Positions 35,605 through 45,939 of a stretch of 64,000 nucleotides of DNA are shown here, one piece after another. The notes below the pieces were generated by a model that did not search any database, had not been told where the DNA came from, and saw nothing but the letters and a program-made list of their open reading frames with translations. This DNA comes from Spongilla lacustris. Lineage: Eukaryota > Porifera > Demospongiae > Spongillida > Spongillidae. The position numbers and the translations under genes are program-made. Each line of letters starts with the position of its first letter. Position 1 is the stretch's first letter. The stretch lies in contig OX442419.1 of the NCBI GenBank assembly GCA_949361645.1, forward strand, positions 9,082,976 to 9,146,975. Reading direction: 5' to 3'.

Positions 35605-36045
35605 AGATAGTATGCACGCTGACTGAGAACTAGGTACATTCCATCACACCCACTGGTGGGAATAATTCTATGGCGGCGAATGACGTGTTTCGTGCATTTT
35701 GTACCTGAAAGGAACGTTTTAGTTTTTTCGAGCGCAAGCTGCGGGGTGGGCAAGCTGCGGGGTGGGCAAGCTGCGGGGTGGGCAAGCTGCTGGGTGGGCA
35801 AGCTAATAACTCTTTAGAAAACGAGTCATTTTCGTTTTTACATGAATAAGCTAATAATCTTACTTGTTGTCTCATACTTAGACGGCGTTGGTAGCGGGCG
35901 AACAAATAACAACGTGTTTTTCAGTGAAAACATGCTTGAGCCATGCATCCGCCGCCATAGAATTATTCCCACCAGTGGGTGTGGCGTAACATTGGAATGT
36001 ACCTTGTTCCCAGTCTCTAGCTAGCTCTGTGCATACTATCAAGGA
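35605..36045. repeat. Inverted repeat element, arms about 80-100 bp
   Basis: The left arm (35605-35685) and right arm (35955-36045) are reverse complements containing GATAGTATGCAC, AGGTACATTCCA and CCCACTGGTGGGAATAATTC. The last block is itself partly palindromic. The interior contains the 16-bp tandem repeat listed separately. Confidence 0.75.
35734..35805. repeat. 16-bp tandem repeat, about 4.5 copies
   Basis: The unit GCAAGCTGCGGGGTGG is repeated four times plus a partial copy; one copy has a G-to-T change. It lies inside the inverted-repeat element 35605-36045. Confidence 0.95.
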
Positions 36046-36860
36046 CACTTAATTATTGACACTTAATTATTACATGGACTGGAAACCGCCGCGTAACGTA
36101 ATACTATAAATTGTCGCAATCCTAGTTGCGCCTCGTTCCCAGATTTTTCGGACAAACAAAGGGTTTTGTGAAGTCGTCTTAGCTTTGGAGTGACTTACAG
36201 TTACAGAAAGCTGTTCTTTTGTTGAGGTAAATCCGTTATAAGTCTTAAAGATTACGTTAACGTACGGGTCTTAGCTTCTACGTGCGTGTTTTGCCTTGCT
36301 ATGCTACTGTGGTTAGGCTCCTGGACACACCGATGAGCAGACATTTGTTTTGAAAGGTGTTTCCAACGCTTAATGGTATGATACAACTCGTATGTTAGTT
36401 TGTATTGGAAAGGATGTTTCTTACAGAAAGGGCAAACGATTTTAATCGAACGATGCGCATGTTCTCATTGTCAGGCCTCTGCAAATATGGTAATAGTTAT
36501 GGCCTTATTTAACGTTCCACAGTATACCAGGATGGTTTCTCTAACTCGAGATTATATTTACATGATGACTGAACCTGTATTTATTTCTATACATTACTTT
36601 GAACTGATGTTTACTAATTATTGGTTCATTGCTCATTTTGAATTAGCGATGCCAAAAATAGCGAAGAATGGTTTATACATAACAAAAAAGAACGTCACGG
36701 CACCCCATTCAAGTCCCAGTCTTCTGATGCACTACGACAGTCACATCGTCGTGTACATGTACTGACTCATTAATAATTCATGAGCAATGAGGATGGCGAC
36801 ATGAATTTATTGTGGTTTCCAGTCCATGTAATAATTAAGTGTCCTTGATACTATCTATTG
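36042..36860. mobile_element. Candidate TIR element abutting the 35.6-kb inverted repeat
   Basis: The ends are inverted copies: ATCAAGGACACTTAATTATT followed by ACATGGACTGGAAACC on the left, and the exact complement at 36815-36857 on the right. The left end carries an extra 14-bp direct repeat of GACACTTAATTATT. The interior includes the direct duplication 36122-36550 and an open frame (36400-36765) with no recognisable domain. I cannot assign a superfamily. Confidence 0.6.
36122..36550. repeat. Diverged direct duplication, copy 2
   Basis: This is the partner of 34735-35125, in the same orientation, and lies within the TIR element 36042-36860. Copy 1 may be part of an older copy of the same element. 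Confidence 0.5.
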
Positions 36861-37183
36861 GATATTACTCCGATTAGTGCATGCAGGATTTGTTCTTTTC
36901 AATAATCATGCTTTTGAAGATTATGCCTCTTCCACAGAAAAATCGAAGACGTCTTGATCGGATTTGCGCAGGATCTTGCAAGAATGCAAGAAACTAGAGG
37001 GTAATATATATTTTGCGCTTGCGGCTCGCGTAATTATATTCATAATAAACAGGTGTTACGTAGCAGCAGTCCATTAAAGTTGCTCACGTAACATTTACTT
37101 TACTGATTATTGACGATAAGCTCAAAACCTTACCGATAGTTGACCCTATTTCCTTTCCTGCAGTATTCATTTATTAAAGCCCT

Positions 37184-38098
37184 TTAGCTAGCTACTCCAG
37201 CACATATGAATGCACTTAACGAACGATGCACTTGTGGTCTATGCAGTTGGGAAAATAGGTGTTGGAGAACAAAACACCATAATTGCATAGTAACAGATGT
37301 AATTCGTGTGTGTGTGTGGTGTGGTGTGTGGGTGTGAGTATGGGTGTGAGTGTGGGTGTGGAGTGTGTTGGATCTAATCTTTAGTATACATGAATACGTA
37401 AGGAATAATATGGCTTTAAATTTTTTTCCGTATTGCATGCATACTGTACTCTATAACTGTGGTATTGTTGCGTACCAGATACTGTATTGTTTAGGCCCGT
37501 TTTGTAAGCCAGTTTCTCCTCCCTGCATCAATTTTGTTGCTCCACAATGGCGTCAATTAGGCCGTCAGCTACGCGTACTGTCTACTTTTAAGAATTTCTC
37601 TCATTCAGAGATTAACCCACAGCTGCATGTGAAAGTAACAGGATGAGGACAGCATTATGTACGAAGTACACGTACAGTGATCTTTTAAAAATAGCATTCA
37701 TGTCTTGTGATGTAATAAACTAGGAAGCAATGAAATAAGATTGACATAATCCTATGTATTCTAAAGCTCCATCTTTATATTTGCTTAAATGTCAGTTAGT
37801 ACTCTCAGATGTACATGTGGCATGATTACTGAATCTGATTCATTTGTAATAGTTTTAAGAGAGAGAGAAGAGAGAGAAAGAGAGAGAGAAGGCCACGCAC
37901 TATACCCTTCTATCAATGTAAAGAGATACACGTACACTTATGTTTTGTCTCTTCACAGATAGGATCAAAGGCAGAATCAGCAACATTTTTGAATTACTAT
38001 ATATTCTATTATATTCGAGTTCATTGTGAATGTAATTAGAGACAGAGAGAGAGAGAGGGCCTAAGGAACATAAAGAGTTATGATCTGTCTCTTCATAG
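37184..38098. other. Region upstream of the CARD exon
   Basis: The stretch contains a GTGTGGGT-rich repeat (37300-37370) and GA-rich runs (37858-37892 and 38041-38058). A partial duplicate of the CARD-exon acceptor region lies at about 37940-38005 (TGTCTCTTCACAG followed by GGATCAAAGGCAGAATCA). A 5' exon with the start codon of the CARD-caspase gene must lie here or further left. The ATG at 37546 opens only 14 codons, so I could not identify it. Confidence 0.4.
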
Positions 38099-38426
38099 GA
38101 TCAAGGACAGAATTACCAACATTTATACTCAGCACTATGATACGCTTAGAGAAACAGTTGACGCCAGTGATATTGCTGCAGGCCTGCTGAGCAAAGAACT
38201 GATATCTTCAGTGGAACATGCAAGAATTGTCAATGTGGTGCATACTAACTTTGAGAAGATGGATCATCTACTCCTAGCTGTACAGAGAGCTATAGGTATT
38301 AGCACGGATAACTTCGTCATCTTTCTTGACGTCTTGGGTGCAGTTCCTAAATATGCACCCTTGGTGCAAAGAATGAGAAACACCTTGTCAGGTATGGTGT
38401 CATCAGTGTGAAATGGAAGTGATGGG

Positions 38427-38456
38427 CCTTGATGGTGAACATGTTCACCATCAAGG
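38427..38456. repeat. Perfect 30-bp palindrome just after the CARD exon
   Basis: CCTTGATGGTGAACA is followed immediately by its reverse complement. It lies 36 bases past the splice donor at 38392. It could form a stable hairpin in the transcript near the 5' splice site. Confidence 0.9.
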
Positions 38457-38469
38457 TCCATTACTTTCT

Positions 38470-40899
38470 ATAAGTGATGAGTATACGCATCCCTCTGTTC
38501 AGCATGTTTGGGTCAACCTAAATTAATTGGGGTCAAGGAGGCAAAATGCCCCCCCCCCCCCCCCCCCCCAATTTTTTTTTTAATAAGGCTATAATTGTAT
38601 ATTCTGACACTTGATACACAGTGCTCCTACATACCCCCTTGCTAGGGAGGGTAGACTTTACTTCCAATTCTTTGCCCTCCCCCCCCCACACACACACACT
38701 TTTCGACCCGTTCCTACACCTCTGCTCCTAACAGCTCTTCAGCTCTATGAATTTTCAGTTAGCCACTTCAAGGGAATGCACCATATGCACTCTGTGCCCC
38801 TTTGTACCCCTTTGTGCCTTAGAATTATACCATACTACAACATGTAGTCAACATGTCTTATTTTTCACATACATGTATGCACTGAAAATCAGCCGGTCTC
38901 TCTACCATGAGACACTGAATTGCTAATTACATGTAGCTATTATATTTAAACACTAGTGTTGTCTTTGATTGTCATGGAAAGTATCAGAAACACATCTGGT
39001 TCCTTGTAGCAGTAAGAAGCCTCCCCAAACAAGAAAAGTCATGTGCGTAAGCTCAATTTTTTGTTCAAATTTAATACATCTGTACCCCAACAACTAGAGT
39101 ATAGATGAGCGCAGATGATATATGTAAGCCATCACAGTCATCTAGATTTCAATTTCATCATCACTATCTTTATTATCAGTTCTACACTTTGGCTTGCGCA
39201 TATGTATATTAATTCTCTGCAATGCTTTTCTTACTAAATGAAAATATAATTGAGCAGTCACATAATAATATTGATCAGTTTTTTACTGAACCAGCTGTTT
39301 TATAAAAAAATCAATATTTTCAGGGTATGACTGCAGTGTACATAATAAGTGCACATATAACAGGTAATTGTGTCCCACCTACAAGTGGTGTCCTGGCATG
39401 TACTGTATTCTACTTCACTGTGCATCACATTTTGTTAGACCTATGGTGGTTTTCTGAGGTGGATATTTAACTCAAATGTTCTCTCACATAGCACCACATT
39501 AAATTAAATTCCATATGCTACCATATGTCTCATGGAGTAACTGACCTCAGCTTTGAGTGAAAGGGAATGATGCTTGAATTGAAGTGTTTTAATACTTGTA
39601 GTGGTGGAATTTCTCTTTGTAATAGCTGAGCTGCATGGACATACTTGTACATCAAATTAGTAACTACACTGAGACGATTGTAGAAGTATCAAATATAAAT
39701 TGCCACTTCATACATAGCGTTTAGCATTGACTACATTAATTTTGGGATTTTGGCAATCAAAATATTAATAGATTATAGCATTTTGTGCATTTGCATGTAT
39801 AAGAAAGAAACACTGCAAGATAGGATATTGTCTGATGTCCATCTCGTGGGTTAGGTACTATTGCTTGAAAAATAATAATATTTACCCAATAGCACTAGTT
39901 CAATCAGTACCAACCAATCCAATGTCTTCACTGGTGGACATTCATCATGAAGGTTTGTTATCTACATCTTAATAGTGCTGGACTAATGCTGATCCAGTTG
40001 AACTGGACTACATTTCCCTCATGTCTGACATGTGTATGCATCATTACGTTGAATTAGAATATACATGTACCTATTTCATGCACACACCCATGTGCATGTA
40101 GTGGTCATATTGTGAAGTGACATCTTTGGTCATTGTTTCCCAGATCCTGATAGGGGACTTTACTGTACTTCCTCATACCCCTTAGCTCAGCAGGAGCAGT
40201 ATGCCCCTTATCCTTCCCTGTTTTAGTTCTGTATAACTGGACTGACCACTTCTTATATGATGTTGGTAGCCCTGTAGTGTATGTGACTTACTGGCACCCC
40301 TGTAGTTCAACTACAATCATGTTGTTGCTTACTTTCTCTTTAAAGTGTCATCTTGCATTCCTGTGCTAAATCTTGTACTTGAGGTGTATCAAATTTAGCA
40401 GATGTTCAAGGATGACATTAGTTTTCCCTACATTCATTAATTACATACAAGGTGGTCCAAAAGTTGTGCAAAATTTTTGAGTTATACCAATCAAAAGTGT
40501 TGCACTACTTGATCACCTTGTACTAGGATTGAAGGTATACTAATATGATGATCCTATAATGATTTCATAACACTTGTGCTCATGTAAACAATATGGCTAC
40601 AACAGGGTATATTAGTGAAAACAAAACATTCATGTTTTGCAAGCATACTCACAAGTACTAGCATGAGAAATGGAAGCTGACATTAATCGTATTGCTTTAA
40701 AGAGTACGTATAACTTTATGTTTTCCCAAAATTATTAGCGTAAGTAATTTAATAATGATGTAAATGCATGGAAGCATTGTACATGCGTGTACGTACAATG
40801 ATATATTTTAAATACACAGCACCACATGAATGGGGTGACACAGATGATCATGATTGTGTGAGAATGCATGTATAGTCTTGTGACTGATTCTATTAGTAG
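38470..40899. other. Intron of the CARD-caspase gene
   Basis: The intron runs from 38392 to 40899. It contains poly-C at 38551-38569 and AT-rich sequence. I see no exon or recognisable element in it. Confidence 0.5.
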
Positions 40900-40917
40900 G
40901 TGTTGAACGTGTACAGC

Positions 40918-41187
40918 AGCTACAGCTACAACCTCCTCCACAGCTACAACCTCCTCCACAGCTACAACCTCCTCCCCAGCCACAACCTCCTCCCCAGCCA
41001 CAACCTCCTCCACAGCTACAAACTCCTCCCCAGTCACAACCTCCTCCCCAGCCACAACCTCCTCCCCAGCCACAACCTCCTCCACAGCTACAACCTCCTC
41101 CCCAGTCACAACCTCCTCCCCAGCCACAATCTCCTCCACAGCCACAACCTCCTCCCCAGCCACAACCTCCTCCCCAGCTACAACCTA
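40918..41187 (+). repeat. Coding 18-bp minisatellite (Gln-Leu/Pro-Gln-Pro-Pro-Pro repeats)
   Basis: About fifteen 18-bp units of the type CAGCTACAACCTCCTCC and CAGCCACAACCTCCTCC code for six-residue repeats (QLQPPP, QPQPPP, QSQPPP) in the linker exon. Most unit differences are CTA/CCA/TCA codon changes. The frame is open throughout, and the same array is open in other frames by composition only. Confidence 0.9.
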
Positions 41188-41190
41188 ATG

Positions 41191-42794
41191 GTAACATTAC
41201 ACAATACACTGTTCACACCACTACACATGTGAGCATGTCACTAAATATAACGACTCATTGCAGAGATCATGGGGGGTCAGAACACAGACTTTAAGTTGTG
41301 CATGTATTATTAGAATGCATTGATTATGCATAAAAAAATCAGCTGTCAATCCATGCACATGGCTCCTTCATTGCAACAGCCAAAGTATATTAACCTGTTC
41401 ACAAAGCAGTCTGATTCTTATCCATTTCAAAACCACAGAATAAAAGTGGCCTCATCATGTACATGTATTAAAACTCCCACGCATCTGTGTACCATAAACC
41501 ACAGCCGTTTGGGTCACTCACTTTTGCTTCCAATCCACCAGAGGGTTTGAGCTGAATTTATAAACATACTTCAGAAGGTCCTTGTACAGCCTTCTAAGCA
41601 TGTTACTGTTCATGGGCATTGCTTTCTTGCCATCATTGTATGCCACTAAATCACACGAACTGATTCATGCCAATGCGAATTCACAATCTAAAACTTGAAT
41701 GCTGTGTCCACACAAATGATGCTAAGTGCAATCTGAGCAGTCACTGAAGAGTTTGTGGTATCAAGATGAAGAAAGGAAATGGAAAAGTGAAGGCAGAATG
41801 CGTATATGACTGCACTCTAAATTTGGCATTGACATGACCAAATGACCTGCAAATTGGTGTTCCAAAAACATTGCTTCTGCACAGACTTTCCACCCCTGCT
41901 GTTCTACATCACATCAACTGATGCCAGAGTCCATCAAACCAGCATCACAGATGATTCTAAGGTTGCTGCAATATGTACAGTAGTGAAATGCATGACATGC
42001 AAACAAGATGTAAAGGCAGTGGATTACAATTCGCACAACTGCTAGCTTCCAACGGTGGTGGGGGGGGGGGGGGGGGGTGGGGGTGGGGGGGAGAGGGAAG
42101 GGCAAGCACACTGAATAGAGCTATCCCTCAACACTCATACATTTACATGTGTTATTTTGCCATTATGGATAGTTCAGTCCAAGGCCCTTTCCTGAAACAC
42201 ATAGGCGAGTTTCCAGTTTGTTATCTGAGTACTACAAAACTGTTATAATAAGTTTTTGACATCATTTGATAGAGCTTGGAATGCTAATACTAGCCTTATA
42301 ATTCTTATAAATGCCACGTGAAGTGGTAACAAAGTGCAAAGCCATAAACAAAGGCAGGTTGTAACTAAGAACAAAATGATGTTGTTGCTAGGCATTTTCT
42401 ATTTCTTGCGTGGCGTTGGTGTTTGGCCATGTTTTCAATGCAACTAGACCAAGATAAATCACATGAAACCTTACACTACTGACAGTTCTTATCTCTTTGT
42501 TGAACTATCCTTAGGCAATGCATTGTGCTTCAACTCATATATGGGTTATATAAGTACATATGTAATGTCTTCTAAGTGTTTATAAACAGTTTGAATTTCC
42601 TAGGGAAACAAAATGCTACTGAAGGTGAAAGTTGATTTCACTATTAAAATTCAAAGTGTCAACCATTTAACAAGGTTGAAATCATTAGTCAGATGATTTT
42701 AACATTACTGCATCATCACTTATGAATCATAAGTCAATGCAGAAAGTCTTTACATGTAGAAAGGTTTTGGGTCATTAAAACAATTATTTTCCAG
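41191..42794. other. Intron between linker and caspase exons
   Basis: No exon recognised. A G-rich tract lies at 42058-42090 (minus-strand poly-C/Pro frames there are artefacts). The acceptor CAATTATTTTCCAG ends at 42794. Confidence 0.5.
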
Positions 42795-43932
42795 GTGCTC
42801 CACCAGTGAAAGATTCATATGAAATAAAACTTCAGTTAAGGGGCATGGCGCTAATAATCAACAATCATATATATTTCATCACATGAAAAAGATGCCGAAG
42901 GGCTAGGCTCACTGTTCATAGAGCTTAAATTCTTAGTCCAACCAGACAGCACGACAGATGCGCAAGGTGCTAGGTGATGTGGCTAAAATGGATCACTCAG
43001 CATATGGCTGCCTCAATGTAGCTATCCTCATGCTGTACGGCGCAGATAGTGAAGGTGGGAAAGCCAATCCACAGAATGCACTTGCAGTGGAGAGTTTGAG
43101 TTACGTATTTTGAGGGTGAAAGGTGCCCTAGTTTGAAAGGCAAACCTAAGCTGTTCATCCTTCAGGCTTGTAGAGGTTCCAAAGATGACAAAGGTGTAGA
43201 GTGTGCGGATGGTGGAGAGGCACACAAGGAAATGTGGCTGGACATTGAAGCTGCGGCAGACAGGATTAAGTTAAAGTTGGCCACAGTTGGCTGAATTGAT
43301 GGATGCAGGAGGCAAGCTTCCAGTCACAGCTGACATGCTCTGTGCATACTCTACTGTTCCTGGCTACTTTGCATGGAGAAATTTACGAACAAGCTCGATT
43401 TACAAGGTTTCCAACTGTACCCGAGCTGTGCTTGTCTCCTTACTTCTTGCGAACAATTGTGACACAATTAACTGCTTTATTTACTAGGGCATACATACAT
43501 GGTAATGTGCACAGCGACACTAAAAGGTTCCTTTGTTCTGCATCCAGTGGTCTCCAGCCTCGGGGCTCAGCAGCCGCTATTCAGGTGGGGAAGGTATTAA
43601 TTGGGAACTGTATATCTCTTTATGTAAAGGACTTGGTCCAGGTCCCTGACACATACAGACATTCATTGTCCTGAAGTGGCAGTACAAGGATGACCACCTG
43701 ATAAATATGCTGACCATGGTAAATGATCAAGTGGCTAGGGAGTACGAGTCAAGTAAAGACTATAAGCAGATGTCCGGTGGTTGGCCAGTCACCCTGGAGA
43801 AAGCAGGGGCTGAGAGCAGACTCCCTGGATTCAAGCGATGAGGAGGAAGAGGGGGGAGGGGCCAGGAACGACTCCATGTGCTCCAGTGATGAGGTGGATG
43901 AAAGTAAGCAAGGTGTGTGGTATTTCCACTAG

Positions 43933-45939
43933 GGGTAGCAGATGCCCCATCTCAGGAAGAAGCTGCACTTCCAACCAGAACTTTGACAATTAGTTGTATT
44001 TAGATACAGTTCTTTGCAGCCATCATCATGTTGGCCTAGTCTTCCACAGCTGGGGTGAGTGCTATGAGATAATTTTTTAATTAGGTTTTTAAAATGTGTT
44101 TTTACCACCTCCTATTACCAACCCTCAAGTACATACAGCAGAATGTAAACACTAAAAAATCATTTGGCCACATTGGATGCTTTTTATATTGTACAATGCA
44201 TGCCTGGGGGAATTGCAAAGGACATCACTTTAAACCATCCCGTAAAGAGAAAGCACACTTCTTCCACCTGTTAGCAACCACTAGCAAATCGAAAGTAGAG
44301 AACTGCTGAGTGAGGACCTTTTCATGGTATTGTATCTCCTGGAAGATGATATGTGTCTTTGTGATTGGCTGTGTTGATTTGAGACAATTCATGTAGAATT
44401 TCTATGAACCAACTTTCTTTTGCTATAATACAGTGCGCTTGGTCTTGCAGAAGATGACCCATATAACCATATGCCAAAACAATTGCGTAAGCCTACATAA
44501 TAATGCAGAGACATGACAGCCTCACATCAGACACTGTGTGGCTAAAGGAGTACTAGGTCAAATACCCACAAATTAGAATGATGCTCTCTATGATATGCAC
44601 ACAACATTTGCAGCCAGTTGCAGGCCTGATATTTCTAGGTGTGGCAAAGGGTTGTGAGCCCCTTCCAACCTATATCTACCACACAGTAGTGCCACAGTAT
44701 AGATCCTACATGTACATTTAACTTCTTAAACATTTTTATATATAGTATAGAACATACAATGTATTAATATCTGTACTGTGACTTAACAGCTTTTCTTTCT
44801 TAAAGATTATGCCTTTGCCTTCTTTTAACCTTTCCTGTTCGGTGCTCTTGCAAGAATGTTATTATGGCCACAGGCATTGCCACTGGCATGACACACAGGA
44901 GTTGTCTGCATGTGTCAACTTAGTGTCTCCTTTCCCCAGTCCATTGTGCTTTGCATTTTCCTGCTATCTTCGCATGGACTGAGTTATGTTACAGCCAACA
45001 CCCCTTCTTGTAGCACTCTATATAGGCTCCTCCTTCTGAGGCTGGTGTGCAGCAAGAGGATTGTCTTCGTCCCTTCTACTTTTCATTAGATCTGATGTCA
45101 TTTTGTTCTTATCATGGAAAGAGAAGGAGGTGGCTGAACATGGGGGAAGAAGTAGGGCATTTGAGAAGGGTGGATGTGGAAGGCGCATGGAAGCTTTTGC
45201 CTCATAAGGGGTAGGGCGAGGGGAAGCTAGCCCCTCCTAATCCATACCCCCCCCTCCCCCCCTGGATCTGCCCCCAGCACTACTCTGAACTTAATTTTTT
45301 ACTCGTGGTACCAGGATTATGAAAAGTGGTTTAATTGGCCATCATTGTACGTTGTGCCATTCTATTTAAATCTTAGAATACCAATATGTGCTGGGGTTAT
45401 CCCCTTCTACACCCAACCTCCTCTTCCCATGTTCATTCACTACAAGGTTTCTTCATCTGAAGAATTTGAAGGTGACAAGCCCATCAAAAAATTGGCTAAT
45501 GGTTTCTTGCTAACAAGAATTATTACTGTCCTCAACATCTAAGTGTGTGTTATGAGGTGTACAAGTATGCTCCGAGGTGTTCTAAGGGCATGCAAGTCCT
45601 GAAATGTTTTAAGGGTGTGTGAGAAGCTGGGTGTGTGTTATGAGGGTGTGCAGGTGTGTTCTGAGGTTGTCAAGCATGTTCAAGTTGTGCAGGTAGTATT
45701 GTACTATCATCATCCCCCACTTCACCCTCCCCCCCCCCCCCCCCCCCTCAAGCCATGTCTAGTAGTCCAATCAGTTCTAAGTAACTTGAAAGTTAATAAA
45801 CTTACGTGCACACCTGTATAAATATCTCAGCAACCTAAATCTAAGACATTTGTCCTGCTACATAAGGATGCCTGGAGATTATTGATTAATTTGCTCCAGC
45901 TTTATTTTTTATGCTCACCTTTCATTCCCATTCATACAG
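43933..45939. other. Interval between caspase pseudogene and ankyrin gene
   Basis: A frame ending at 45541 extends back through an AG acceptor near 45313 (DYEKWFNWPSLYVVPFYLNL, later SSSEEFEGDKPIKKLANGFL). It looks protein-like, but I do not recognise it. It could be an upstream exon of the ankyrin gene or an unrelated remnant. Poly-C lies at 45728-45747. The rest shows nothing. Confidence 0.35.

Larger units (their letters stand above)
38099..43932 (+). pseudogene. CARD - Pro/Gln linker - caspase gene with broken caspase domain
   Basis: Exon 38099-38391 encodes a death-fold domain that reads as a CARD (HYDTLRETVDASDIAAGLLS, LISSVEHARIVNVVH, FVIFLDVLG). It joins in phase to exon 40900-41190, about 96 residues of (QLQPPP)n, and this joins in phase to 42795 (APPVKDSYEIKLQLRGMALI, INN), the start of a caspase p20 subunit. 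Later blocks are [25 protein letters not shown] (catalytic Cys, 43163-43177), AYSTVPGYFAWRN (43344 on) and INMLTMVNDQVAREYESS (43704 on). The blocks lie in different frames, with stops near 42887 and 43112 and further shifts near 43270 and 43770. About 290 bp between WRN and the small-subunit helix do not align. The SHG-type catalytic His site reads LYG, so His is replaced by Tyr. The order CARD-linker-caspase is that of an initiator caspase. I call it a pseudogene; a CARD-only product remains conceivable. Confidence 0.8.

Noticed and set aside
36400..36765. Open frame of 121 codons inside the TIR element
   Set aside because: No transposase motif or known domain; the duplicated counterpart at 35.0 kb is not open.
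40735..41232. Minus-strand Glu-Val and Gly-Cys repeat frames and the plus-strand Asn-Leu-Leu frame
   Set aside because: They are other frames of the coding 18-bp minisatellite; only the Gln/Pro frame splices in phase with CARD and caspase exons.
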